Below are positions 1 to 8,985 of a stretch of 64,000 bases of DNA, one piece after another. Positions within the stretch are counted from its first letter, which is position 1. Each line of letters opens with the position of its first letter. Origin of the DNA: Lacinutrix jangbogonensis. Lineage in GTDB: Bacteria; Bacteroidota; Bacteroidia; Flavobacteriales; Flavobacteriaceae. The notes under the pieces are model-generated. The model ran no database searches, had not been told where the DNA came from, and was given only the letters and a program-made list of their open reading frames with translations. The position numbers and the translations under genes were made by a program. The stretch is from contig NZ_JSWF01000029.1 in the NCBI RefSeq assembly GCF_000797445.1, positions 115,415-179,414 on the forward strand. Reading direction: 5' to 3'.

Positions 1-1
1 A

Positions 2-1303
2 TTATAGAGTTGTAGGCTTAGTCGTAAAAGTTTTAATATTTAACACTAAAAACACAATTAATGCTGGTAACACCCAACCTAAACTGTGTTTAGCAAAAGG
101 AATTATATTAATGAGGTTGATTAGTCCTTCCGAAGGCATTAAAAACCCTAAAACATCTGGAATGCTAAATATAAAGGTCACCAAAACAACTAGTCTAAAA
201 ACTGTTTTTGACGCGAACTTTTGGGGTATCGCATTTAACAGAATAAGTATAATTGTTATTGGATAGATAAATAATAATATTGGCAATGCAATGACAATAA
301 TCGAGTTAAAGTTTAATTGACCCACTACTACTCCAAACACACATGCTATTATTGCAGTAATAATATAAACGGTTTGAGAATTATTAATTAAGCCTTTAAA
401 ATAATCTGCTGTTCCTGTTACAATACCTACTGCTGTTGTAAAACAGGCTAATGCTATTAACACACTTAATGCTGTGTTACCAAAAGTACCCAATGCCTTT
501 GTACTAATACCTCTTAGTAAATTTGCGCGTTGCATATCGCTACTTAATGCGCTATTAACATCGATCTCTGAACCATAAAATGCACCAACCGCAATAAGTC
601 CAGCATAAATAATAAATAAACCTAATCCTGCTATGAGTCCAGACTTTTTAATGAGTTCTTTTTTAGCTTCAAAGGACGCATTCCCTTTTAAATTAATAGA
701 TATAATAATGACTGCACCAACAACTACCGCTCCAATAGCATCAAAAGTTTGGTAGCCTTCTAAAATCCCTTTTACAATTGGTGTTTCAAACTGAGATGTA
801 TTTGTAATCATTTGTGTAGAAAACAAACCAATACCAATTACCAAAAGCAACATAATAACTATAAAAGGAGTTAGGTATTTTCCAATAAAATTTAATATTT
901 TAGATCGGTTTAAAGCAAAAAGTAGTACCAAAATAAAATAAACACTACTGGTTAATAATGGTGAAGTCCCAAAGTTTGGGTGTATTGCAATTTCGTGGGT
1001 TGCTGCTGCTGTTCTTGGAGACGGGATTGCAACTGCAATTATATAAATAAGCACACAATAGACTAAGCTAAAAACTGGTGACACTTTTTTACCAAAATCG
1101 TATAAAGTTCCTTGTAATTTTGCATGTGCATAAATACCAATTATAGGTATTGCAACAGCAGTAATTATGAATCCTAAGGTTACCCAAAACCAATCTTCTC
1201 CTGAATTATAACCCAAAAGTGGTGGCAACAATAAATTTCCTGCTCCAAAAAACAGGGAGAATAAGGCGAAACTAGTAATTAATAAATCTTTGGTTTTATT
1301 CAT
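2..1303 (-). CDS. brnQ: Branched-chain amino acid carrier BrnQ (LIVCS family)
   Basis: A 433-aa inner-membrane protein made almost entirely of hydrophobic helices (about 12), which is the usual size and shape of the LIVCS family. These carriers import leucine, isoleucine and valine with a cation. The N-terminus runs into a Gly-rich, Leu/Pro-rich stretch (FFGAGNLLLPPLLG, about residues 19-32) that is typical of BrnQ. The stop codon lies at positions 2-4, so the gene is complete although it touches the window edge. The start is an ATG at 1303. It is transcribed away from the neighbouring hydrolase and shows no operon partner here. The family call is firm; the exact substrate is inferred from the family. 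Confidence 0.93.
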   Translation of the reverse strand: MNKTKDLLITSFALFSLFFGAGNLLLPPLLGYNSGEDWFWVTLGFIITAVAIPIIGIYAHAKLQGTLYDFGKKVSPVFSLVYCVLIYIIAVAIPSPRTAAATHEIAIHPNFGTSPLLTSSVYFILVLLFALNRSKILNFIGKYLTPFIVIMLLLVIGIGLFSTQMITNTSQFETPIVKGILEGYQTFDAIGAVVVGAVIIISINLKGNASFEAKKELIKKSGLIAGLGLFIIYAGLIAVGAFYGSEIDVNSALSSDMQRANLLRGISTKALGTFGNTALSVLIALACFTTAVGIVTGTADYFKGLINNSQTVYIITAIIACVFGVVVGQLNFNSIIVIALPILLFIYPITIILILLNAIPQKFASKTVFRLVVLVTFIFSIPDVLGFLMPSEGLINLINIIPFAKHSLGWVLPALIVFLVLNIKTFTTKPTTL

Positions 1304-1485
1304 TTTTGATAAAAGACAGAGCTTACCTTTATTTTAGTATAGCTCTTAATTATATTTGTCTAATATACTTTAAATTGATTTCATACCATTCTTCTTTTCG
1401 TTTTTGAGCAAAAGAAAAGGGCGTTTTTTTATTTTGAACTAGAAAAGGCAAAAGAACATTTTAAAGGTTAAAAATTAAGAGGAGG

Positions 1486-2265
1486 ATGGTATTCAAATAC
1501 AAAGGCATAGAAAAATTTTACACAGATCAAGGCAAAGGTTCTGCTTTGGTTTTACTTCATGGTTTTCTGGAAGACAGCTCAATGTGGCAAGAATTAATTC
1601 CAGAACTCACTAAAAAAAACAGAGTTATTACTATAGATTTGTTAGGTCATGGTAAAACGGGATGTTTAGGGTATGTCCATACCATGGAAGATATGGCAGC
1701 CGCTGTTTATGCTATTTTAAAACACTTAAAACTTAGAAAATACATTTTTATTGGCCATTCTATGGGTGGTTATGTTGCTTTGGCCTTTACAAGGCTATAT
1801 CCTGAAAGCATTAAAGGTTTATGTTTATTGAATTCTACTTACGAAGAAGATGACAATGAAAGAAAACAATTAAGAGCACGAGCCAACAAAATGGTTCAAA
1901 GCAATTATGTAAATATGGTTCGCATGAGTTTTGCTAATCTTTTTAGTGCTGAAAGCAAATTGAAACATGCTAAAGCTTTCAACTTAGCTTTAGAAATTGC
2001 ACTAAAAACACCTATTCAAGGTTATATGGCTGCTAATGAGGGCATGAGACAGCGCGAGGACACTTCGGTTTTCTTTGCAGAAGCTTCCTTTAAAAAAGTT
2101 GTTTTATTAGGAAAAAAAGACACAATTTTAAACGTTAACGACATGCTTAAGTTTACTAATAAACATACTATTGAAACCCATGTCTTTTCTGAAGGACATA
2201 TGAGTCATATTGAAAACAAGGAAGAAGTAACACAACAAATATTGCATTTCATCGAAAAAATATAG
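1486..2265 (+). CDS. Alpha/beta-fold hydrolase
   Basis: A 259-aa cytoplasmic single-domain alpha/beta hydrolase. The oxyanion-hole HGF follows strand 3 (LVLLHGFLED, about residues 22-31). The nucleophile elbow GHSMGGY (about residues 90-96) carries the catalytic Ser, and the C-terminal EGHMSH supplies the catalytic His. The acid is probably the Asp in LLGKKDT. The size and layout fit the esterase/MhpC-like group. The substrate cannot be read from sequence. The start is the ATG at 1486; a GGAGG lies directly against it, too close to act as a Shine-Dalgarno site. No operon partner is evident. Confidence 0.85.
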   Translation: MVFKYKGIEKFYTDQGKGSALVLLHGFLEDSSMWQELIPELTKKNRVITIDLLGHGKTGCLGYVHTMEDMAAAVYAILKHLKLRKYIFIGHSMGGYVALAFTRLYPESIKGLCLLNSTYEEDDNERKQLRARANKMVQSNYVNMVRMSFANLFSAESKLKHAKAFNLALEIALKTPIQGYMAANEGMRQREDTSVFFAEASFKKVVLLGKKDTILNVNDMLKFTNKHTIETHVFSEGHMSHIENKEEVTQQILHFIEKI

Positions 2266-2356
2266 TGTTTTGTCGGGTATTTAGAATTTTAAATTATATT
2301 TAAACTCTTAAAAATCAGCATTAAGAGTAAAATTAAGATAAAACCTGAACTAATTC

Positions 2357-2587
2357 ATGTCTATGTTTTGTAATCTATTTGGCCATAAATACGAAGTTTC
2401 CAAAAAAATTACGTATCACTTAAAAGAATACAAATGCTGTAATTGTAAAAAACAACTGACTACAAATAGCAATGGAAAGTTAGTTGAACTTACGCCAAAA
2501 CACAAAGAAATAAACTCAATTTTATCTAAAATTTATACTAATAAACAAGCAAGACTTCACAAAGGTGGATTAAAAATAACGTCTTAG
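2357..2587 (+). CDS. Small Cys-rich conserved protein
   Basis: A 76-aa protein with CxxLxGH near the N-terminus (MSMFCNLFGH) and a CCNCKK cluster at about residues 27-32, which together could bind one zinc ion. The rest is basic and polar with no membrane segment or signal peptide. The codon use looks like that of real genes and the ORF ends exactly against the convergent thiL, overlapping it by 4 nt. I take it as a genuine small gene of unknown role, probably a structural zinc or nucleic-acid-binding protein; that role is inference only. Confidence 0.6.
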   Translation: MSMFCNLFGHKYEVSKKITYHLKEYKCCNCKKQLTTNSNGKLVELTPKHKEINSILSKIYTNKQARLHKGGLKITS

Positions 2588-3630
2588 TTATCGAAATTTT
2601 TCCAACCTTGCGCTTGTAATGGTATTTTTGTTTCTCCTCTAGTCACTAAATTAGCTCCAATATTTTTTTCTGTAATATATCCAATAACTGTTAAATTAGG
2701 GTTGGCTTTTATTTTTGGAAAATCTTCTTGAGAAATCGTCATTAACAACTCATAATCTTCACCTCCATTTAGTACAACTGTGGTACTATCCATCTTAAAT
2801 TCTTCGCAAGTTGAAATAACTTGTGGATCTAAAGGCAGTTTATCTTCATATAAATCGCAACCTACCTCACTAGCTTTACATATATGTAAAATTTCTGAAG
2901 ACAAACCATCGCTAATATCAATCATAGCTGTAGGCTTAACCTCTAAATCTTTCAGCAATTTAATTATGTCTTTTCTCGCTTCAGGTTTTAACTGGCGCTC
3001 CATAACGTATGTGTAAGCATCCAAATCTGGTTGATTATTTGGGTTTACTTTAAACACTTCCTTTTCACGCTCTAAAATTTGAAGTCCCATATAAGCTCCT
3101 CCTAAATCACCTGTTACAACTAACAAATCGTTTGGTTTTGCACCATTTCTATAGACTACATCTTCGGTTTTAACTTGTCCTATTGCGGTTACAGAAATTA
3201 ATAATCCAGAAGTAGAAGATGTTGTGTCCCCTCCAACAACATCAACATTATATATTTTTGCTGCTAATGCAATACCTTCGTATAAAGCTTCCAAAGCCTC
3301 TAAAGGAAACCGGTTAGATACAGCTATAGATACTGTAACTTGGGTCGCTTCGGCATTCATAGCATAAACATCAGATAAGTTTACGACAACAGCTTTATAA
3401 CCTAAATGTTTTAAAGGCACATAGCTTAAATCGAAATGTACGCCTTCTACCAACATATCTGTAGTGACTACAATTTGCTTCTTTTTAAAATCTAAAACCG
3501 CTGCATCATCTCCAATACTCTTAATGGTAGATTTCTGTTTAATCTCAAACTGCTCTGTTAAGTGTTCTATTAATCCGAATTCTCCCAATTCGCTTAAAGG
3601 TGTACTTGCTTGATTTTTATCTTCTATCAT
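2584..3630 (-). CDS. thiL: Thiamine-monophosphate kinase
   Basis: A 348-aa cytoplasmic enzyme that phosphorylates thiamine monophosphate to thiamine diphosphate, the last step of the cofactor pathway. Family marks are visible in order: GEFGLIEHL at the N-terminus, SIGDDAAVLDF (ATP/Mg-binding Asp pair, about residues 40-50), TTDMLVEGVHFDL, the NLSDVYAMNA motif (about residues 84-93), VGGDTTSS, and the late IDISDGL and NGGEDYELL motifs. The length is typical of Bacteroidota ThiL. A -7 box lies directly upstream of the start codon, which suggests an almost leaderless transcript. Confidence 0.95.
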   Translation of the reverse strand: MIEDKNQASTPLSELGEFGLIEHLTEQFEIKQKSTIKSIGDDAAVLDFKKKQIVVTTDMLVEGVHFDLSYVPLKHLGYKAVVVNLSDVYAMNAEATQVTVSIAVSNRFPLEALEALYEGIALAAKIYNVDVVGGDTTSSTSGLLISVTAIGQVKTEDVVYRNGAKPNDLLVVTGDLGGAYMGLQILEREKEVFKVNPNNQPDLDAYTYVMERQLKPEARKDIIKLLKDLEVKPTAMIDISDGLSSEILHICKASEVGCDLYEDKLPLDPQVISTCEEFKMDSTTVVLNGGEDYELLMTISQEDFPKIKANPNLTVIGYITEKNIGANLVTRGETKIPLQAQGWKNFDN

Positions 3631-3634
3631 AGTG

Positions 3635-3642
3635 CAAAAATA
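3635..3642 (-). promoter_or_regulatory. Candidate thiL -7 box
   Basis: On the minus strand this reads TATTTTTG, which fits the Bacteroidota TAnnTTTG consensus. It ends 4 nt before the thiL ATG, so the transcript would have almost no leader. No convincing -33 TTG was found, so this is a motif match only. Confidence 0.35.
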
Positions 3643-3665
3643 AGAAGTTGAATTAATAATCAGGG

Positions 3666-3673
3666 TAAATTTG
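3666..3673 (+). promoter_or_regulatory. Candidate promoter of the surface/MbnP operon
   Basis: TAAATTTG matches TAnnTTTG. A TTG sits at 3648-3650, with a 15-bp gap that is slightly short for the usual 17-23 bp. It would drive the five-gene operon starting at 3814 with a leader of about 135 nt. Confidence 0.35.
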
Positions 3674-3813
3674 TATATAATGTGTTTTCATAATAAAAAG
3701 ACACTATAAACGCCCTAAATCAAAAATTGAAATACAAGTATTTTAACACTAAAATCAGCGTTTTACCATTTTATTTCTTAATTTCGTGCTACTTATTTCA
3801 AAAAATTAAATTC

Positions 3814-5352
3814 ATGTTTAAAAACTACATTTTTGTTCTAATTGTTTGTTTTTGTTTTCAAAGCGGATTAAACGCTCAAACACCTTGCGTTTCTGGCATG
3901 GCTGGTGTTTATGAATGTAACGATTACGATTTAATGTCAAGAATCCCAGTCTCTGAATTAGGGATGCCCTTAGCACCTGCTAGGGCGAACGATATATGGG
4001 GATGGACAGATCCTTTAGATGGAAAAGAGTATGCAATTGTTGGCACAAGAAATAGTACGGCCTTTGTAGATGTTTCAAACCCACTAAACCCAATTCTTTT
4101 AGGACGTATTGAATCTGCAAACAGTAATGCTTCTGCTTGGAGAGATATAAAGGTATATAATAATCATGCGTTTATTGTTGCAGATATAATTGGAGATCAT
4201 GGCATGCAAGTATTCGATTTAACACTACTTAGAGATGGCGTTGATGCCGATTTAACGTATGACGGAACTCAAGTCTTAAGATATCAAGGCGATGGTGGTA
4301 CGGGAGACTTAGTTATTGGTAGTTGCCATAATATTGTTATTAATGAATCTGAAGGTGTTGCGTATTTAGTAGGATGCAGTTCTGCTAATGGTGGAGGGCC
4401 AATTTTTGTAGATATTACAAATCCTACTAGCCCAACAGTTATAGGAGACTACACGGCTGGAGGTTATTCACACGATGCACAAGTAGTAACATATACTGGA
4501 CCAGATACAGACTATTACGATCCTGCAAATGGAATTTCTGGGACACAATTATATATTGGAAGCAATGGTGCTGCTGATCAAGTTGTGATTTTAAATGTAA
4601 CAGATAAAAATAACATTACATTAATTAGTTCATTTACATATCCTCAAATAGCTTATGCTCACCAAGGTTGGTTTACAGACGATCAACGTTATTTTATATT
4701 AGGTGATGAGATTGATGAATTAGATTTTGGAAATAATTCACGTACGTTAGTGTTCGACTTTCTAGATTTAGATTTAAATACTAATATGGCTAGCATACCT
4801 GCAAACCTGATGAATACCTATTTAGGACCAACTGCTGCTATAGATCACAATGGCTACGTAAAAGGGAACACCTTTTACCTCGCGAACTACAGAGCTGGCT
4901 TACGTGTTTTAGATGTTTCTATATTAACATCTAGCAACAACACAAATGCAGAAATTGGTTTTTTTGACACCCATCCAGGAAGTAACAGTGACGACTTTAA
5001 TGGTACATGGAGTGTGTATCCTTATTTTGCAAGTGGTAACATTATTATTAGTGATATAGAACGTGGTTTATTTGTTGTTAGAAAAAGTGGAACGACACTA
5101 AGCACGCCAAGCATTGATCTATCAGTAAGCTTTTCTTTATTTCCAAATCCAACAACATCTATTTCAACTTTAAAAAGCGATAACGATATTCCAATTGAAA
5201 CCGTTGAAATATATAGTATTCTTGGACAAGAAGTATTTAAAAAAGATAATATTAATGCTCTAGAATACGTTCTTCCTACAACAGGTTACTCCGCTGGGAT
5301 TTACATTATTAAAATTAATAATGTTAAAACAAAAAAACTGGTTATAAAATAA
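3814..5352 (+). CDS. Choice-of-anchor B protein, T9SS-exported
   Basis: I place the start at the ATG at 3814, because the protein then begins with a clean signal peptide (MFKNYIFVLIVCFCFQSG, cut after LNAQ). Upstream in-frame codons are not signal-like. The mature part (about 490 aa) is a beta-propeller-like choice-of-anchor B domain with LVIVD-type blades. It has conserved His/Asp/Glu-rich turns (CHNIVINES, HDAQVVTY, AHQGWFTDD, LGDEIDE, IDHNGYVKGN). The last ~75 residues are a T9SS type A sorting tail (SLFPNPTTS ... GIYIIKI), so the protein should be secreted and surface-attached. First gene of a tight operon; the next gene, a paralogue, starts 10 nt downstream. The molecular role is unknown; the repeated His/acid positions could bind metal (inference). 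Confidence 0.85.
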   Translation: MFKNYIFVLIVCFCFQSGLNAQTPCVSGMAGVYECNDYDLMSRIPVSELGMPLAPARANDIWGWTDPLDGKEYAIVGTRNSTAFVDVSNPLNPILLGRIESANSNASAWRDIKVYNNHAFIVADIIGDHGMQVFDLTLLRDGVDADLTYDGTQVLRYQGDGGTGDLVIGSCHNIVINESEGVAYLVGCSSANGGGPIFVDITNPTSPTVIGDYTAGGYSHDAQVVTYTGPDTDYYDPANGISGTQLYIGSNGAADQVVILNVTDKNNITLISSFTYPQIAYAHQGWFTDDQRYFILGDEIDELDFGNNSRTLVFDFLDLDLNTNMASIPANLMNTYLGPTAAIDHNGYVKGNTFYLANYRAGLRVLDVSILTSSNNTNAEIGFFDTHPGSNSDDFNGTWSVYPYFASGNIIISDIERGLFVVRKSGTTLSTPSIDLSVSFSLFPNPTTSISTLKSDNDIPIETVEIYSILGQEVFKKDNINALEYVLPTTGYSAGIYIIKINNVKTKKLVIK

Positions 5353-5362
5353 AATTGAAAAA

Positions 5363-6847
5363 ATGAAAAAAATGAAAAAAATCACTTCTGCTGTTTTAAT
5401 TTTAATAACCATTGGAATTACAATGTATAGCTGTCAAGACGAACCTGTAGATTTTGTTCCTATTGTTGATACAGACGGTGATGGCATTTTGGATACAGTA
5501 GATAATTGTTTACAAATTGCAAATCCAGACCAAGCCGATTTAAATGGTAATGGCATTGGTGATGCTTGTGAACCAAATGCAGATAGTGATAATGATGGTA
5601 TTCCAGATACTGAAGACAATTGTATAAACACGCCTAACCCAGATCAAGCCGATACAGACAATGATGGTATTGGAGATGCTTGTGAAACTGGCACTAATCC
5701 CATAACTCCATTATCGCCTTGCGAAAATGGTATGGCAGGAATTTACCCTTGTAATGGAATAGACTTATTAGCTGAAATTAATACCGAAACTCTTGGTGGA
5801 GATGCTAGTATTGAAGGTAGCGATATTTGGGGATGGACAGATCCAACCACCAATAATGAATACGCAATAATAGCTTTAACAAATAGCACAGCATTTATTG
5901 ATATTACAGACCCTGTAAACCCAGTGTATTTAGGACGATTAAACTCTAGCGCAGGAACAAATTTTTGGAGAGATGTAAAAGTATATAATAATCATGCTTT
6001 TATAGTTGCAGATGGAGCTGGACCTCATGGTATGCAGGTTTTCGATTTAACAAGACTAAGAAACGTTGTAAATATACCAGAAGTTTTTACTGTAGATGCA
6101 ATTTATACAGGTGTGGGAAGCTGTCATAACATTGTAATAAACGAAAGCGAAGGCGTTGCTTATTTAGTTGGCTGTTCTTCAACTAATGGTGGAGGACCAA
6201 TTTTTGTGGATATTTCTAACCCAATGAACCCAACCTTTTTAGGCGATTATACTGCAGCTGGCTACACTCACGATGCACAAGTTGTTACATACAATGGTCC
6301 AGATTCAGATTATACTGGTAAACAAATATATGTAGGTAGTAATGGTAATACCGATAAAGTTGTAATTCTAGACGTTACAGATAAAAGCAATGTAATTCAA
6401 ATTAGCGACTTTACGTATCCTCAAACAGATTACGCACATCAAGGTTGGTTTACAGACGACCATGCTTATTTTATTCTGGGCGATGAGTTAGACGAGCAAG
6501 GTTTTGGCTTTAATACTAAGACTTTAATATTCGATTTTACAGATTTAGATAATCCAACGTTATCATCTACTTACACTGGACCAACTGAAGCAATAGACCA
6601 TAACGGTTATGTAAAAGGCAATGAATATTATCTTGCAAATTATAGAGCAGGATTGAGAATATTAGACATTACTAATATCTCTGCAGCTTCTAATTCAATG
6701 ACAGAAACTGCTTTTTTCGACACATTCCCATCTAGTAACAGTGCTAATTTTAATGGTGTATGGAGTGTTTACCCGTATTTCGCTAGTGGCAATATAATTA
6801 TTAGCGACATCGAAGGCGGCCTATTTATAGTTAGAAAAAGCAATTAA
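5363..6847 (+). CDS. Choice-of-anchor B lipoprotein with thrombospondin type 3 repeats
   Basis: A 494-aa lipoprotein. A signal peptide ends in the lipobox MYSC (Cys about residue 24), followed by two Asp-rich calcium-binding TSP3 repeats (DTDGDGILDTVDNC, DSDNDGIPDTEDNC; about residues 36-110). The remaining ~370 residues are a choice-of-anchor B domain clearly paralogous to the preceding gene, sharing CHNIVINESEGVAYLVGCSS and the HDAQVV and HQGWFTDD turns. It lacks the T9SS tail, so the two paralogues reach the surface by different anchors. The start could be either of two Met codons three residues apart. Spacing to the genes on both sides is 10-11 nt, so it is co-transcribed. Confidence 0.85.
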   Translation: MKKMKKITSAVLILITIGITMYSCQDEPVDFVPIVDTDGDGILDTVDNCLQIANPDQADLNGNGIGDACEPNADSDNDGIPDTEDNCINTPNPDQADTDNDGIGDACETGTNPITPLSPCENGMAGIYPCNGIDLLAEINTETLGGDASIEGSDIWGWTDPTTNNEYAIIALTNSTAFIDITDPVNPVYLGRLNSSAGTNFWRDVKVYNNHAFIVADGAGPHGMQVFDLTRLRNVVNIPEVFTVDAIYTGVGSCHNIVINESEGVAYLVGCSSTNGGGPIFVDISNPMNPTFLGDYTAAGYTHDAQVVTYNGPDSDYTGKQIYVGSNGNTDKVVILDVTDKSNVIQISDFTYPQTDYAHQGWFTDDHAYFILGDELDEQGFGFNTKTLIFDFTDLDNPTLSSTYTGPTEAIDHNGYVKGNEYYLANYRAGLRILDITNISAASNSMTETAFFDTFPSSNSANFNGVWSVYPYFASGNIIISDIEGGLFIVRKSN

Positions 6848-6858
6848 TAATTTATTAA

Positions 6859-8202
6859 ATGAACTCTAAAACATCTTTATTACTCTATTTTTTCGGTTTA
6901 ATAACCATACTAAGTTGTAAAAACGATGATGATGGTGTAATAAATAGCAATACAACTTCGACAGGATCAGTTTCCTCTGTTAAAACAGTTGGAGGCTCTA
7001 AAAACGACAGTGCACAAGAAATTGTTAGCACTAGCGATGGAGGTTACGCTATACTAGGTTTTACACAAAGTATAGATGGAGATATTATAGACAAACAAAA
7101 CGAAAATTTCGATTTCTGGGTATTAAAATTCAATGAAGAAAACGACATACAATGGAATAAAACCTATGGTGGAACAGGAGATGATAAAGGGCAAGATATT
7201 ATTCAAACTTCCGATGGTGGATATGCCATTATAGGTTCAAGTTTTAGTAACGATGAAGATGTTTCGGGAAATCATGGTCAAAATGATTATTGGTTAGCAA
7301 AACTAGATGCTTCAGGTAATATTTCATGGCAAAAATCTTATGGCTACCAAGGAGCAGATTATGGTATTTCTGTCATTCAAACTAACGATTCTGGATACCT
7401 TATAACTGGTGTTTTAGACGTTACAGCTTCAGGAGGCGCAGGTAACACCTCTAAACAAAGAAGTAATCATGCAGGTGGAGATTATTGGGCTCTAAAACTA
7501 GATGCATCTGGCACTATAGAATGGAGTAAATATTATGGTGGATTATTTACAGATTCTCCAGAAAGTATTGTGCAAACAGAAGATAATGGATTCATAATTG
7601 TTGGAGGATCCGATAGTATGGACACTGATATTTCTAACAATATTGGATCTTACGACTTTTGGGTACTTAAAATTTCGGCAACAGGTGCAATAGTATGGGA
7701 GAAATCTTATGGTGGAGAAGAGATTGATGAAGCTTGGTCGATTGTAAAATCTGGCGATGGTAATTATATAATTGCTGGAGACACTAGAAGTAACACTGTA
7801 AACGTCTCTAATAATATTGGCGCTGCAGATGTATGGTTAATTAAAATTTCGCCTACAGGCGAATTACTTTGGGAAAAAACCATTGGAGGAACTGGTTTTG
7901 ATGTTGCTAGAGACATTTCAGCAACTCAAGATGGTGGGTTTTTACTAGCAGGAAGCTCACGAAGTAACGATGTAGATGTTTCAGAAAATAAAGGACAAAA
8001 CGATGCTTGGGCTGTAAAGGTTGACAGCAACGGAAACATAGAATGGGAAACCAGTATTGGCGGAACAAACATAGATTTCGCTTATGGAATTACAGAATTA
8101 AATAATAAAAAAGTAGTTGTAATTGGCGACACAACAAGTGACGACGAGGATATTATTGAAAACAAAGGGTTTACAGATTTACTCATAGTCCATATCGACT
8201 AA
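6859..8202 (+). CDS. Repeat lipoprotein, probable beta-propeller
   Basis: A 447-aa lipoprotein with lipobox LSCKN (Cys about residue 20). It contains about seven imperfect repeats of ~55 residues, each with the pattern GG...D.A..I..T.DGGY.I.G.S.S.D.D.S...G..D.W..K....G...W...YGG. Similar repeats occur in Bacteroidota surface proteins predicted to fold as propellers. No catalytic motif is visible. It starts 11 nt after the choice-of-anchor B lipoprotein and ends 12 nt before the MbnP-like gene, so it belongs to the same operon. Binding or scaffold function is an inference. Confidence 0.75.
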   Translation: MNSKTSLLLYFFGLITILSCKNDDDGVINSNTTSTGSVSSVKTVGGSKNDSAQEIVSTSDGGYAILGFTQSIDGDIIDKQNENFDFWVLKFNEENDIQWNKTYGGTGDDKGQDIIQTSDGGYAIIGSSFSNDEDVSGNHGQNDYWLAKLDASGNISWQKSYGYQGADYGISVIQTNDSGYLITGVLDVTASGGAGNTSKQRSNHAGGDYWALKLDASGTIEWSKYYGGLFTDSPESIVQTEDNGFIIVGGSDSMDTDISNNIGSYDFWVLKISATGAIVWEKSYGGEEIDEAWSIVKSGDGNYIIAGDTRSNTVNVSNNIGAADVWLIKISPTGELLWEKTIGGTGFDVARDISATQDGGFLLAGSSRSNDVDVSENKGQNDAWAVKVDSNGNIEWETSIGGTNIDFAYGITELNNKKVVVIGDTTSDDEDIIENKGFTDLLIVHID

Positions 8203-8214
8203 AAACAGAATACA

Positions 8215-8979
8215 ATGAAAAGAATTTTTGCCTTATTATTATGTGCAACTGTAGCGTTTACTTCATGTGGAGAAGATAACGATGACAATATAAAAGCAAA
8301 TGCAAACGTTAATTTTAAATTTTCACATACTTGGGATAATACCACAATAAACAGTAACAACTTAACAACCGAAACGGTAACGAATGCTAATGGTGAAGTT
8401 ATAAATATGACACGCATTAGATACCTGATTTCAAAATTACAATTAGTAAATAGTGCTGGAATTATTTACAGTTTTGACGGTTACAAGTTTACAGATTTAG
8501 AAGATATTAACACCTACGATTTTACACCAGAAAACAATGCCATTCCAGCAGGAACTTATACACTTAAATTTGTTTGGGGATTTAACGAAGAAGACAATAT
8601 TGATGGCAATTATACAGATTTAAACAGTGCCTCATGGAATTGGCCAAGCATGCTAGGTGGTGGTTATCATTTTCTTCAATTTGATGGTATGTACAATGTA
8701 GATACAACGCCAAGCCCTTTTAACTTTCACAATGGAACAGCTCGTGTAAGCATGGGTGTTTTTGAACAAAATTTTGCAACTATTGAATTAGAAACACCAC
8801 TAATTATAAATAATAACGCAACAATTAATATATCTATGGATATTTCAGAATTATTTAAAAACCCTAATACTTGGGATTTAAATGTTCTTGACACTCCACT
8901 AATGCCCAATTACGATGCACAAAAATTGATGCAGCAAAATGTTATGAGTTTATTTAGTATTGAAGGTATTACACAATAA
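8215..8979 (+). CDS. MbnP-family copper-binding lipoprotein
   Basis: A 254-aa lipoprotein (lipobox TSCGE, Cys about residue 18). The mature part matches the MbnP family: a start FKFSHTWDN, the RIRYLISKLQL strand, GTYTLKFVWG, the Trp-rich segment ASWNWPSMLGGGYHFLQFDG, and a late DISELF. In the methanobactin system MbnP is a periplasmic copper protein whose Trp is converted to kynurenine by the di-haem enzyme MbnH. The next gene, 6 nt downstream, is such a di-haem protein, so the pair is intact here without any methanobactin genes in view. The family call is good; copper binding and Trp modification are carried over from the family. Confidence 0.8.
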   Translation: MKRIFALLLCATVAFTSCGEDNDDNIKANANVNFKFSHTWDNTTINSNNLTTETVTNANGEVINMTRIRYLISKLQLVNSAGIIYSFDGYKFTDLEDINTYDFTPENNAIPAGTYTLKFVWGFNEEDNIDGNYTDLNSASWNWPSMLGGGYHFLQFDGMYNVDTTPSPFNFHNGTARVSMGVFEQNFATIELETPLIINNNATINISMDISELFKNPNTWDLNVLDTPLMPNYDAQKLMQQNVMSLFSIEGITQ

Positions 8980-8985
8980 AAAATA

